Position numbers and translations under genes: made by a program. A stretch of 64,000 bases of DNA from Rivularia sp. PCC 7116 (GTDB lineage: Bacteria > Cyanobacteriota > Cyanobacteriia > Cyanobacteriales > Nostocaceae): positions 744,001-808,000 of the forward strand of contig NC_019678.1 of the NCBI RefSeq assembly GCF_000316665.1, read 5' to 3'. Below, one piece after another: positions 47,728-56,682 of the stretch. Below the pieces are notes generated by a model. The model was not told the origin of the DNA. It made no database searches and was given only the letters and a program-made list of their open reading frames with translations. The number at the start of each line of letters is the position of its first letter. Position 1 is the first letter of the stretch.

Positions 47728-49188
47728 TCACTGTAATTCAACTAATTCTCGAATATTCCCCCTCAATCCACCAACACCTTGACTAAATTCTCTATCTTGC
47801 GGACAAATCAACATTGGCAAACCACCTTTAGGAGCCAGAACAATTAAAGCGCTACGAGTAATTTTTTGTTGTGGTAAACATTGAAAGCGGAATTTTTGTA
47901 ATAACATTGCTAAAACAATCTTAATTTCCATCAACGCAAATCCCGCTCCGATACATTTACGAGAGCCTGCGCTGAAGGGATTATATTGAAAGTTATCTAC
48001 TTCTAATGTTTCCCAACGTTGGGGATTAAATTTCAAAGGTTCTGGATAAATATCGGGGGTTCTATGAGTATGAAAAATGCTCACCCAAACTTCGGTTCCA
48101 GTTGGTAATTCATAACCTTCTAAAGTAGTTGGTTGGGATGTAGCACGAGCATTCCAAGGTACGGGAGTTAATATCCTCATGCTTTCTTTAATAACCCGCT
48201 CCAATAACGGTAATTGCTGCAATTGTTCGATAGTTGGTGCTTCTCCTTGCAATACCGTATCGAGTTCGTCTAATAAATCTGCTGCAACTTCTGGGTGTTG
48301 AGAAAGTAAAAATAATGTCCAAGTTAAAGCATTAGCGCTGGTTTCGTGTCCGGCAGCAAATATTACACTGACATGTCCGAGTAATTCATCTTCACTTAGT
48401 GTCATTCCGGTTTCAGCATCACTTGCCTTAATTAACATCGAAAGCACGTCTCCGGTATCGCTATCTGAAGCTTTTCGAGAGCGAATTATCTCCCGCATAT
48501 CCTCGTCTAATTCAGCCATTAAATTCATCATTCGGTAAAAGGGAAACCCTGGTAAATCAAAAGGAAAAACCATCGTTGTGGGATTACCTAAAAGAATTCC
48601 AATTTGTTTGAGAAGTTCAGCACTTTTACTACCTTTTTCTCCAATATCAGCACCGAATAAAGTTTTAGTAGCTATTCTCAATGTCAGCATTCGCATCAAT
48701 TTTGCGATATCTGTGACTTTATTTACTTCTATTTGCTGACTAATTGATTCAGTAATTTCTTTGAAAGTATTACAGTAATACTCGATACGTTTTTGATGAA
48801 AAGCTGGCATTAACAACTGACGATGACGACGATGTTCGTCATTATTTACACCAAATAAACCTACACCAAAATGCTTTAAAGGTTCCGTGCGCGGGGATTC
48901 ATCTCGTCTGCTGTAAAGTCCACCAGTCAAAGGATATTTATGATAAATTTCATGTTGACTCGTGACAGTTTGAACATTCTGGGCACCATAAGTAAAAACA
49001 GTACCGGGACAGTTCGGTAAAGGTGAGTAAAGATTAGTACTACCACCACGAGCAAGGGAAACTAATTTGCCGTATTTTTGGAATAGTTGACTGGTAAAAC
49101 CTAGAGAATCTTTTACAAATTTTGATACTAATATAGTGCGTCCAAATACAGGTAAAGGTTGAATACCGGGAACTGTTAATTTAGTCAT
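47728..49188 (-). CDS. Cytochrome P450 (CYP110-like)
   Basis: This 486-residue heme monooxygenase has the I-helix oxygen-binding segment FAAGHETSANAL near 265, the K-helix ExxR in ERVIKESMRILTPV, and the heme-binding FSAGSRKCIGAGFAL, with the axial cysteine near 410. The pattern resembles the CYP110 group of Nostocales, linked to fatty-acid or terpenoid oxidation (from memory). No membrane anchor is visible. It needs a separate ferredoxin reductase system. It is divergent from a methyltransferase, with hairpin repeats between. Confidence 0.87.
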   Translation of the reverse strand: MTKLTVPGIQPLPVFGRTILVSKFVKDSLGFTSQLFQKYGKLVSLARGGSTNLYSPLPNCPGTVFTYGAQNVQTVTSQHEIYHKYPLTGGLYSRRDESPRTEPLKHFGVGLFGVNNDEHRRHRQLLMPAFHQKRIEYYCNTFKEITESISQQIEVNKVTDIAKLMRMLTLRIATKTLFGADIGEKGSKSAELLKQIGILLGNPTTMVFPFDLPGFPFYRMMNLMAELDEDMREIIRSRKASDSDTGDVLSMLIKASDAETGMTLSEDELLGHVSVIFAAGHETSANALTWTLFLLSQHPEVAADLLDELDTVLQGEAPTIEQLQQLPLLERVIKESMRILTPVPWNARATSQPTTLEGYELPTGTEVWVSIFHTHRTPDIYPEPLKFNPQRWETLEVDNFQYNPFSAGSRKCIGAGFALMEIKIVLAMLLQKFRFQCLPQQKITRSALIVLAPKGGLPMLICPQDREFSQGVGGLRGNIRELVELQ

Positions 49189-49273
49189 TGTAAAAGTGTT
49201 TAAAGTAATCGCTGTAATTAGATGAATGCTAATATCACAGTAGAATTTTTAATGTTTATTATTGACTATTTTT

Positions 49274-49310
49274 CCCTCTCCTTGTTAAGGAGAGGGATGT
49301 CCGCAAGGAC
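49274..49310. repeat. Two hairpins, CCCTCTCCTT and GTCC-GCAA-GGAC
   Basis: CCCTCTCCTT-GTT-AAGGAGAGGG is a perfect 10-bp stem and is followed by GTCC-GCAA-GGAC. They lie between the divergent P450 and methyltransferase genes. The first stem recurs in the 50140-50278 repeat. Confidence 0.65.
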
Positions 49311-49353
49311 AGGGTGAGGTAAAATTTGTATTGCATCGACCTAGGTTCCATAA

Positions 49354-50121
49354 ATGAATTTCACCACACCTTTATACAACCTCAATCCCTTAAATCGCTT
49401 CTCAGAGAAAGCAGAAAACTATACAAAATACCGTCCGATTTATCCAGATACAGTGATTGATAAAATTCTACAAAATTTAACTTCATCAAATCAACTTTTA
49501 GCAGCCGATATTGGTGCTGGTACGGGAATTGCTGCGCGTCAGTTAGCAAAACGGGGTGTAAATGTAATTGCAATTGAGCCAAATTCAGCGATGAGAGAAG
49601 CTGCTGAAAAACATCAAAATGTTGAATGGAAAAATGGAAGTGCAGAAGAAACTAATTTGTCAGATGCTTCGGTTGATTTAATAACTTGTTTTCAAGCTTT
49701 TCACTGGTTTAATCCCGAACCAACATTATCCGAATTTCGCCGTATTCTTAAACCAAAAGCAAGATTAGCAATTGTTTTTCAAGATATCAATCGCGAAGAT
49801 GAATTTACACAAATTTATGGTGAAATAATTAGTAAAGCAGCGAATAATCGTCCGCCAACAGATTTTAGTTCTAAAATTGAACCTTTACGAGAAAGTTCGG
49901 ATTTTGAATATATTGATTGCTATAAATTTCCTTATAAACAAAAATTGGATTTACCAAGTTTAATTGGACTTGCTCTAAGTGTTTCGTTTATTTCTTCCGA
50001 AGAAACAGTACAAAAGCAACTTACTGACGATTTAGAAGATTTGTTTCAGCGCTTTCGTAATTCAGACGGTTTCGTTTATCTTGTTTATCGTAATAGCGTA
50101 CATTTAGCGACTGTTTTATAA
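49354..50121 (+). CDS. Class I SAM-dependent methyltransferase, copy 1
   Basis: This 255-residue protein has the SAM-binding fold with ADIGAGTGIAARQLAKRG near 46-63, IEPNSAMREAA near 71, and ITCFQAFHWFNPEPTLSEFRRILKP near 105-129. It begins NRFSEKAENYTKYRPIYP, typical of a methyltransferase group often listed as UbiE/COQ5-like. Substrate unknown. A close paralogue follows at 50311 in tandem. Confidence 0.85.
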   Translation: MNFTTPLYNLNPLNRFSEKAENYTKYRPIYPDTVIDKILQNLTSSNQLLAADIGAGTGIAARQLAKRGVNVIAIEPNSAMREAAEKHQNVEWKNGSAEETNLSDASVDLITCFQAFHWFNPEPTLSEFRRILKPKARLAIVFQDINREDEFTQIYGEIISKAANNRPPTDFSSKIEPLRESSDFEYIDCYKFPYKQKLDLPSLIGLALSVSFISSEETVQKQLTDDLEDLFQRFRNSDGFVYLVYRNSVHLATVL

Positions 50122-50139
50122 GTTTAATTTCACACATTA

Positions 50140-50278
50140 CCTCACCCCGCCTACGGCACCCCTCTCCTTGTCAAGGAGAGGGGAAGGGGATTCCATACAC
50201 CTCTATCTAAGTTAGCAAACAGAGGAAGGGGGTTCCATACACCCCTCTCCTTAACAAGGAGAGGGGAAGGGGGTGAGG
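50140..50278. repeat. Nested palindromic CCTCACCCC repeat, two units
   Basis: The outer ends CCTCACCCC and GGGGTGAGG pair with each other. Inside are two copies of CCCCTCTCCTT-(loop)-AAGGAGAGGGG, each next to a TTCCATACACC segment. It fills the spacer between the tandem methyltransferase genes and may be a fold-back dispersed repeat. Confidence 0.65.
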
Positions 50279-50310
50279 TTTCCGGGAGTATCTTTTTATC
50301 ACCACCTAAA

Positions 50311-51090
50311 ATGACCGAAACTAACAAACAATCAACAGCACTACACACACTAAATCCCCAAAATCGATTTTCCGATAGAGTTGAAGACTACGTAAAATAT
50401 CGTCCCAGCTATCCGAAAGCAGCAATCGATAAAATCCTGGAAAATTTCACCTTACCAATTACAGCAGCAGATATTGGAGCAGGTACCGGAATTTCTTCGA
50501 GATTATTAGCTGCTCGTGACATAAAAGTAATTGCAATTGAACCAAATTCCGAAATGAGAAACGCTGGTATTAGAGATAATACAACTTCGGTAGAATGGAA
50601 AGATGGTACCGCAGAAAATACTAATTTACCAGAAGCATCAGTTGATTTAGTAACTTGTTTTCAAGCCTTTCACTGGTTTACTCCCGAACCTACTTTAGCG
50701 GAATTTCGCCGTATTTTAAAACCACAAGGGAAATTAGCAGTAGTTTATAATAATCGCGATAAAAGCGATGAATTCACAGCAGAATATAGCAGAATTGTTC
50801 GCGAAGCATCAAACAATAGTCCAGCAGAAGCAAAGATGAAATCTGTTGAACCTTTAACAGCAACGAATTATTTCAAAAACTTTCAAGAATATACATTTTT
50901 TTATCAACAAGAATTAGATTTCACTGGATTAATTGGACGTGCAATGAGTGTTTCTTATCTTCCTAAAACAGGGGAAGGTTATGATAAATTAATTGCTGAT
51001 TTTGAGAAATTATATCAGCGATTTAAGAACGAAAAAGATTTTGTTTATATGACTTATTTTACCAGCGTTAATTTGGGAGAAGTTAATTAA
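50311..51090 (+). CDS. Class I SAM-dependent methyltransferase, copy 2
   Basis: This 259-residue protein is a tandem paralogue of the 49354 gene. Shared features are NRFSDRVEDYVKYRPSYP, ADIGAGTGISSRLLA, IEPNSEMRNAG and TCFQAFHWFTPEPTLAEFRRILKP; the C-terminal third differs more. The pair probably arose by local duplication with later divergence, perhaps of substrate. Function unknown beyond methyl transfer. Confidence 0.85.
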   Translation: MTETNKQSTALHTLNPQNRFSDRVEDYVKYRPSYPKAAIDKILENFTLPITAADIGAGTGISSRLLAARDIKVIAIEPNSEMRNAGIRDNTTSVEWKDGTAENTNLPEASVDLVTCFQAFHWFTPEPTLAEFRRILKPQGKLAVVYNNRDKSDEFTAEYSRIVREASNNSPAEAKMKSVEPLTATNYFKNFQEYTFFYQQELDFTGLIGRAMSVSYLPKTGEGYDKLIADFEKLYQRFKNEKDFVYMTYFTSVNLGEVN

Positions 51091-51097
51091 CAGTATT

Positions 51098-51259
51098 GTC
51101 AAAATCCACAGCAAGGTTCAACCTGGGAAGAGGTTAAACAGTGTCTGGGTTTTGATAAATGAATTATCAGTTAATTATTAGCCCAGAAGCAGAATTTGAT
51201 GTTCAAGATGCCTTTGAATGGTACGAACAAAGTAACACTGGATTAGGTTCGGAATTTGT
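51098..51259 (+). pseudogene. Truncated duplicate of RelB/ParE toxin-antitoxin genes
   Basis: These 162 bases align without gaps to 21338-21499 with nine mismatches that I counted, about 94 percent identity. They hold the last codons of the antitoxin and the first 28 or so of the toxin (NYQLIISPEAEFDVQDAFEW), then break into unrelated AT-rich DNA. The resulting 93-codon frame (51159-51440) is a chimera and unlikely to work as a toxin. Confidence 0.9.
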
Positions 51260-51461
51260 CCATAATTTCGTAAAATTAAAGTTATTTTTTTTTTCAAATA
51301 AGAAAAGGGAGAAGGGTGAGGAAAAATCCTTCCCTTCCACCCAAGGAGCATTTGAGGTTCAATCTTTGCTATCTATTAATAGGTATAAGTCAAATCAACT
51401 TATGCAGTTAGTGGTTATTATTCGTGCTTTGATAGAATAAATATCGAATTTAGTAACGGCA

Positions 51462-52334
51462 ATGCAAAAACTCTGCCCAGAAGCAGAATCTTCTCAAAGC
51501 TGGCATGGAAAACTTAATTTAGTTTACAACCATAGCCAAAATAAAACGGCATTAATTCAAAGTCGAAATCAAGCCCCGTTAAAAGTACAGCGTCCCTTTT
51601 ATCCCGAAGGGCAATCAGTTTGTCATAGCGTAATTTTACACACTGCCGGGGGAATTGTCGGTGGCGATCGCTTATCATCTGATTTTCATCTGCAACCCGA
51701 TTCAAAAGCATTAATTACAACAGCAGCAGCAAATAAAATTTACCGTAGTAACGGTTTACAAGCCAGACAAAATATAGATATAAAAATTGATAAAAATGCT
51801 TGTTTAGAATGGCTTCCTCAAGAAACAATCGTTTTTAGCGGTGCAAGTTTTCGTCAAGATATCAAGATAGAATTAGCCGATGATGCAAACTTTATTGGCT
51901 GGGAAATTACCAGATTTGGACGTACCGCTAGACAAGAAAAATTTCTCACAGGAGAATGGAGAAGCAATACCGAAATTTGGCAAAACAACAAACCATTATG
52001 GATTGATAGACAATATTTACCGGGTAGCGAAGAAGTTTTTCATAGTCCCCACGCTTTAGCAGGAAAACCCATTGTAGGAACTTTAATTTATATAGGAAAA
52101 CCAGTTTCCCCAGAAATAGTCCAAAAAATACGTACTTTATTTATCCCCCCCTCTCCCCCTCTCCCCATCCCCCCCTCCTCCCAAGGTGTTACTCGTATAG
52201 AAAATGGACTTTTGTGTAGATACCGTGGTGATTCTACAGCCAAAGTGAGAAACTGGTTTATTAGTGTTTGGCAGTTACTGCGGATATCTTTTTTAAATCG
52301 TAGTAGCTGCTTACCCAGAGTTTGGATGTTGTAA
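51462..52334 (+). CDS. ureD: Urease accessory protein UreD
   Basis: This 290-residue protein is the UreD/UreH chaperone that binds apo-urease before UreF and UreG deliver nickel. LHTAGGIVGGDRLSSDF near 59-75 and the FLTGEWRSNTEIW and LPGSEEVFHSPHALAGKPIVGTLIYI segments are typical. Near residue 229 the text IPPSPPLPIPPSSQG comes from a C-rich repeat (ccccctctccccctctcccc) inserted in frame; typical UreD has no such stretch. After it the family sequence resumes (NGLLCRYRGDSTAKVRNWF) to the end. It starts the split urease operon. Confidence 0.88.
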   Translation: MQKLCPEAESSQSWHGKLNLVYNHSQNKTALIQSRNQAPLKVQRPFYPEGQSVCHSVILHTAGGIVGGDRLSSDFHLQPDSKALITTAAANKIYRSNGLQARQNIDIKIDKNACLEWLPQETIVFSGASFRQDIKIELADDANFIGWEITRFGRTARQEKFLTGEWRSNTEIWQNNKPLWIDRQYLPGSEEVFHSPHALAGKPIVGTLIYIGKPVSPEIVQKIRTLFIPPSPPLPIPPSSQGVTRIENGLLCRYRGDSTAKVRNWFISVWQLLRISFLNRSSCLPRVWML

Positions 52335-52381
52335 ACAATTAGCAATGTACAATAACTTATTTATCAAGTTGAAGCCTAAAA

Positions 52382-52684
52382 ATGCAATTAACACCACAAG
52401 AAAAAGATAAATTACTAATTTTTACCGCTGCACTATTAGCAGAAAGACGTAAAGCAAGAGGTGTAAAATTAAATTATCCCGAAGCCATTGCTTTTATTAC
52501 TGCTGCAATTTTAGAAGGTGCAAGAGACGGACAAACTGTATCTGAATTAATGAGTTTTGGTACAACTTTATTAACACGAGATGACGTCATGGAAGGAGTT
52601 GCCGAAATGGTAGAAGAAGTTCAAGTAGAAGCAACTTTTCCTGACGGAACAAAATTAGTAACCGTACACAATCCAATTCAGTGA
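52382..52684 (+). CDS. ureA: Urease gamma subunit
   Basis: This 100-residue structural subunit is of normal length, with [33 protein letters not shown] at the start and [38 protein letters not shown] at the end, as in UreA. It assembles with UreB and UreC. It lies 47 bases after ureD. Confidence 0.96.
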   Translation: MQLTPQEKDKLLIFTAALLAERRKARGVKLNYPEAIAFITAAILEGARDGQTVSELMSFGTTLLTRDDVMEGVAEMVEEVQVEATFPDGTKLVTVHNPIQ

Positions 52685-52774
52685 ATTTTGACAACGGATA
52701 TTTTTTTATATTTCATAAATTAGATAAGTTTGAATTTTCACTCATTATTCATTACTCATTACTCATTACTTCCC

Positions 52775-53080
52775 ATGATTCCAGGTGAAATAATTACCCC
52801 AGAAGGCGAAATTGAATTAAATATAGGTTGTACAACCGTCAAATTAGTAGTAGCAAATACCGGAGATAGACCAATTCAAATAGGTTCCCATTTTCACTTT
52901 TACGAAGTCAACGCCGCATTAAACTTTGACAGAGAAACAGCTAGAGGAATGCGTCTTGATATCCCCGCAGGAACCGCAGTTAGATTTGAACCGGGAGACG
53001 AAAAAGAAATTACATTAGTAGCTTTAGCTGGTAGCCGTCAAGTTTACGGTTTCAACGCTCAAATAAACGGAAACTTATAG
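52775..53080 (+). CDS. ureB: Urease beta subunit
   Basis: This 101-residue structural subunit has [18 protein letters not shown] at the start and [18 protein letters not shown] near 45, then [23 protein letters not shown] placed the start at this ATG; the 15 codons before it are translated short-repeat DNA (ATTACTC units). It follows ureA by 90 bases. ureC, which should be next, is about 3.8 kb away. Confidence 0.95.
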   Translation: MIPGEIITPEGEIELNIGCTTVKLVVANTGDRPIQIGSHFHFYEVNAALNFDRETARGMRLDIPAGTAVRFEPGDEKEITLVALAGSRQVYGFNAQINGNL

Positions 53081-53158
53081 AAAATTACTAAAAATCTCTC
53101 TAAACCCTCTTACCTCTGCGCTCTCAGCGTCTAGTAAGGTTTATTTATTCTAATAATC

Positions 53159-53638
53159 ATGACTAACAACGAAAAACCAAACTCACTTATCAAAGCAGAA
53201 GCAATCAAACAAGTTGCTCAACAAACATTTTCCCACCCCTTAAATCCAAACTCAGAAATCAGCGGAGTTTCTCTGAGTGAAGCAGTAGGTTTACAAAGAA
53301 TCGGATTTCACCTAGCAAAAATAGCACCAGGAAAAGAATCATTTATCTATCATTCCCACGAATTTGAAGAAGAATTTATTTACATACTTTCGGGAAAAGG
53401 TATAGCAGAAATAGATAACCAGGAATTCGAGGTAGGAGAAGGTGATTTCATGGGTTTTCCTACTCCCTCTGTCGCGCATCACTTACGAAATCCTTTTGAA
53501 CAAGAATTAATTTATATCATGGGTGGAGAAAGACGCGAATATGAAATTGCAGATTTTCCCCACTTACAAAAAAGAATGTTTCGTAATGGTAATAAAATAC
53601 AAATAGCCGATTTAGATAACCTGAAGCCATTCATGTAA
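53159..53638 (+). CDS. Cupin-domain protein
   Basis: This 159-residue protein has one double-stranded beta-helix (cupin). Motif 1 is YHSHEFEEEFIYILSGKG near 62-79 and motif 2 is GDFMGFPTPSVAHHLRNP near 95-112. The metal-binding histidines and the glutamate are present. Cupins of this sort bind small ligands or metals; function here is unknown. It lies inside the split urease operon, 78 bases after ureB. Confidence 0.75.
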   Translation: MTNNEKPNSLIKAEAIKQVAQQTFSHPLNPNSEISGVSLSEAVGLQRIGFHLAKIAPGKESFIYHSHEFEEEFIYILSGKGIAEIDNQEFEVGEGDFMGFPTPSVAHHLRNPFEQELIYIMGGERREYEIADFPHLQKRMFRNGNKIQIADLDNLKPFM

Positions 53639-53799
53639 ATACTCTTCCTTTCTCTCAGCCTATCCTCTGCCACAACCTCTACGTCCCTTTGCGTTTCAAC
53701 AACAGCAATACCCGAAAAATTACTGAACATTATCACTACTTCATTAAGCTATATTTTAAATATTAAAAAATTTTGATAATCAGATTTATTAATATTTAA

Positions 53800-54666
53800 A
53801 TGAAAAAACAAAAAAATAATTTTAGTCACCTTACAGCAATAGAAAGGACTAACTTATCATATCCAGCAAGATTATTATTAAAACAAGAATTAATTAAAGG
53901 CAAAATTTTAGACTTTGGCTGTGGTTTTGGTAACGATGTCAAAGTATTGCAAGAAAAAGGATTCGATATTACAGGATATGACCCATATTATTTCCCCAAT
54001 TATCCACAAAATAAATTCGATACAATCATTTGTTTTTATGTTTTAAATGTTTTATTTCCAGAAGAACAAGCCAATGCCTTAATGGAAATATCGCATTTAT
54101 TAAAACCAGGAGGTAAAGCTTACTTTGCCGTTAGAAGAGATATAAAAAGAGAAGGATTTCGAGAGCATTACGTTCATAAAAAACCTACATATCAATGTAA
54201 CGTCAAACTTCCTTTTAATTCAATTTATTTAAACGAAAACTGCGAAATATACGAATATACTCATTACAATCACCACACACATTCATCCGAAAACTGCATA
54301 TTCTGTAATCCTCGTAAAACCTTAACTTTATTAACAGAATCAGCAACAGCATATGCAATGCTCGACGGTTATCCCTTAAGTAAAGGGCATACATTAATAA
54401 TTCCCAAACGTCACGTTAGCAACTATTTTGAACTACCATTTAAAGAACAATCAGCTTGCTGGTTAATGGCTAATAAAGTGCAAGAAATCATCGATAAAGA
54501 ATTTGCACCAGACGGTTTTAATGTCGGAATAAATATTAATCGAGATGCAGGACAAAACGTTATGCACGCCGGAATTCATGTTATTCCTCGTTACAAAGGA
54601 GATGTTGAAGGGAGTAGAGGGGGAATACGAGGAGTGATTCCTAAACGCAGAGGGGCGCGGAGGTAA
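53800..54666 (+). CDS. SAM-methyltransferase fused to HIT-domain protein
   Basis: This 288-residue fusion has a class I methyltransferase half (about 20-150; LDFGCGFGNDVKVL at 37-50, LLKPGGKAYFA at 100-110) and a HIT half (about 165-270; NCIFCNP, then GHTLIIPKRHV). The HIT active motif normally is H-x-H-x-H; here it reads VMHAGIHVIPRY, with G258 where the nucleophile histidine should be. H256 and H260 remain. The last 20 residues (RGVIPKRRGARR) run into CGCAGAGG repeat DNA. It lies in the split urease operon. Confidence 0.8.
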   Translation: MKKQKNNFSHLTAIERTNLSYPARLLLKQELIKGKILDFGCGFGNDVKVLQEKGFDITGYDPYYFPNYPQNKFDTIICFYVLNVLFPEEQANALMEISHLLKPGGKAYFAVRRDIKREGFREHYVHKKPTYQCNVKLPFNSIYLNENCEIYEYTHYNHHTHSSENCIFCNPRKTLTLLTESATAYAMLDGYPLSKGHTLIIPKRHVSNYFELPFKEQSACWLMANKVQEIIDKEFAPDGFNVGININRDAGQNVMHAGIHVIPRYKGDVEGSRGGIRGVIPKRRGARR

Positions 54667-54686
54667 ACGCGGAGGTACCCGGAGAA

Positions 54687-54905
54687 TCAAGCAATTTGCA
54701 GCGTGCTAGGTTCGGGGATAGATTCACCTTCAGCTTGCCAAGCTTCCAAATACATCTCAATCACTTCCTCACCACTACGAATCGCATCTTCACGAGTTTT
54801 ACCATGAGTACAAGGCATGATAACGCGATCGCTAAACTCTGGGATAGTCACTAAAAAAAGTTGGTCTTCATCCGACCATTGGATAATCATACTGTATCTA
54901 CTCAT
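54687..54905 (-). CDS. HicB-like antitoxin, no HicA partner
   Basis: This 72-residue protein has the HicB fold start SRYSMIIQWSDEDQLFLVTIPEF and HGKTREDAIRSGEEVIEMYLEAWQ, as in HicB antitoxins. A HicA toxin gene is not next to it; instead a 35-codon frame overlaps its start as ATGA. It is on the minus strand, opposite to the urease genes. Confidence 0.75.
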   Translation of the reverse strand: MSRYSMIIQWSDEDQLFLVTIPEFSDRVIMPCTHGKTREDAIRSGEEVIEMYLEAWQAEGESIPEPSTLQIA

Positions 54906-55009
54906 GAATCTTCATCCTCTTGTAAATTTTGGAGTTGAGCTAATAACTGCCCTAACTGCTTTTCTAAATATGGTGGCACATCGTCTCCATCCTTACCTGG
55001 TATTGTCAT
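54902..55009 (-). CDS. Possible small protein overlapping HicB start
   Basis: This 35-codon frame, MTIPGKDGDDVPPYLEK then QLGQLLAQLQNLQEDEDS, ends in TGA that shares bases with the HicB ATG (ATGA). The overlap and the ordinary composition suggest it is translated, and it is not a HicA. It could be the remainder of a larger partner or a short gene of its own. Confidence 0.35.
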   Translation of the reverse strand: MTIPGKDGDDVPPYLEKQLGQLLAQLQNLQEDEDS

Positions 55010-55215
55010 TGTCTTTCCTAACAAAGGATATTCTTATTAAACAAGGAAGAAAAGCAATCTGCGGAAATGAACAAAAAGCTCTTCCACCTTCTAAAGAAGA
55101 TATAAAATAATCAAACATGATTTTTTTAGCTTGGAACCGGAGAAGCCTCCCGCCTACACGAAGTGAGGCGGTGAGATGAATCCGAGGATAAAAGTTTTGC
55201 GTCCTAAAAGCAATG

Positions 55216-55392
55216 TCAACTTGTTGACGAGCTTTTTAGGACAGCGAGACTTTTATCAATTTCTTCGGATGGCAACGAGTCAATCAAATCTTCAAGAATT
55301 GCGGTCATGGTTTTATCCTTGCTTGCCGCGTATAGCTTTAACTTATTTAATCTGCGCTCACTCATTCTTACGTCTAATCTTTTTTTACTCAT
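55216..55392 (-). CDS. Ribbon-helix-helix (CopG-like) protein
   Basis: This protein of about 58 residues has MSKKRLDVRMSERRLNKLKLY, a short beta strand followed by two helices, typical of RHH DNA-binding proteins. Such genes often sit divergently next to tnpB in cyanobacterial IS elements and may control them. Two stems follow its stop on the minus strand, including CCTAAAAAGC-tc-GTCAAC, which may terminate it. A start four codons earlier is open. Confidence 0.7.
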   Translation of the reverse strand: MSKKRLDVRMSERRLNKLKLYAASKDKTMTAILEDLIDSLPSEEIDKSLAVLKSSSTS

Positions 55393-55456
55393 CAGTCTGT
55401 ACAATGGCTGTATGTTTATGTTATTATAGTTATAGGTCGAACCAAGGAATAAATCA

Positions 55457-56682
55457 ATGAAAACTTCTTACCAATTCAAAATTAAGCCAACAAATCAACA
55501 AGCAGAAAAAATTGACAATACATTAAATATGTTGCGTTATCAATACAATTTTTTGTTGGCTCAAAGATTTAACTGGTATGAACAGAACCGTTGTTCAATT
55601 GATAGATGTTCCTTGGTTTGCTACCTGCCTGAATTAATAGAGCAACCAAATTATTACAATCAAAAAGCATCTTTAACACAACTTAAAAAGAACATCCTTG
55701 GTACAAAGATATTCATTCCCAAGTATTACAGGAAGTTCCGAAAAGAGTTGAAAAAGCTTTTGATAGATGGTTGAAAGGTGATGCTAACGCGAAGCTCGCC
55801 GGAAAGAGTACTCTGTCCGGCAGACTTCGCGGTAAAAAATCGGGACGGCCGAGATTTAAGGGCGAAGGTCAATATAAGACTTTTACTTATCAGCAGTTCA
55901 AGCAACATCATTTCTCAAATAAAGTGATAAAGCTTTCAAAAATTGGTGATGTAAAAGTAATCGTACATCGTCCTATTCCAGACGGTTTCACAATAAAAAC
56001 TGTATCCGTCACGAAGAAAGCGGATGGTTATTATGTAACTTTGAGCCTTGATGATAAGACAGTACCAACAATTAAACCTGACTTTAACCGGGATAATATT
56101 GTTGGGATTGATGCCGGATTAATAGACTTTATTGTTACGTCTAATAACGAAAGAGTTGCAGCACCAAAATATTTACGTAAAGCAGAACGTAAATTATGTA
56201 AAGCTCAAAAGCGCGTTTCTCGCCGCAAAAAAGGTTCTAATAGACGTAAAAAAGCTATACGAAAATTAAGTAAACAGCATAAAAAGATTGCTGATACAAG
56301 GAAAGATTTTCATTTTAAAATAGCTAATCGACTACTTAAAAATTATGATGTAGTAGCGGTTGAAAAGTTAAATATAAAAGGTCTGGCTAGGACTAGACTT
56401 GCTAAAAGTATTCATGACGCAGGTTGGGGACAATTCATTTCAATACTTACAAACAAAGCCGAAAATGCTGGTTTGGTGGTAATAAAAGTATTGCCTCATG
56501 GTACTTCTCAAGAGTGTTCAAATTGTGGTCACAAAGTAAAGAAACCTTTGTCTCAAAGAATGCATAATTGCCCGGTTTGTCATACTTCTATTTGCCGTGA
56601 CCAAAATGCCGCAATTAACATCAGGAATCGTGGGGCGCACGACCTGTATAAACAAGCTCAGTTTATGTCTAGGGTTGCCTAG
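55457..56682 (+). pseudogene. tnpB: TnpB (IS605 OrfB), frameshifted with palindromic insertion
   Basis: TnpB is the RNA-guided nuclease of IS200/IS605. The first frame (to 55774) starts MKTSYQFKIKPTNQQ and loses the family text after an A5 run near 55690. With one more A it reads [20 protein letters not shown] and joins the second frame (from 55771). The second frame keeps the RuvC acids (D in [10 protein letters not shown] in [11 protein letters not shown] in CRDQNAAIN) and zinc fingers CSNCG and CPVCH. A palindromic 44-base insertion at about 55788-55831 (GCGAAG ... CTTCGC around AGAGTACTCT) adds [14 protein letters not shown] in frame. Called a pseudogene, since the shift removes the N-terminal half. 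Confidence 0.82.

Noticed and set aside
51159-51440. 93-codon ParE-like toxin gene
   Set aside because: Only the first 28 or so codons are toxin-like; the rest is unrelated DNA, so it is a fragment.
54817-55110. 97-codon plus-strand frame opposite HicB
   Set aside because: It is an antisense shadow of the HicB and the 35-codon frames, with no family features.
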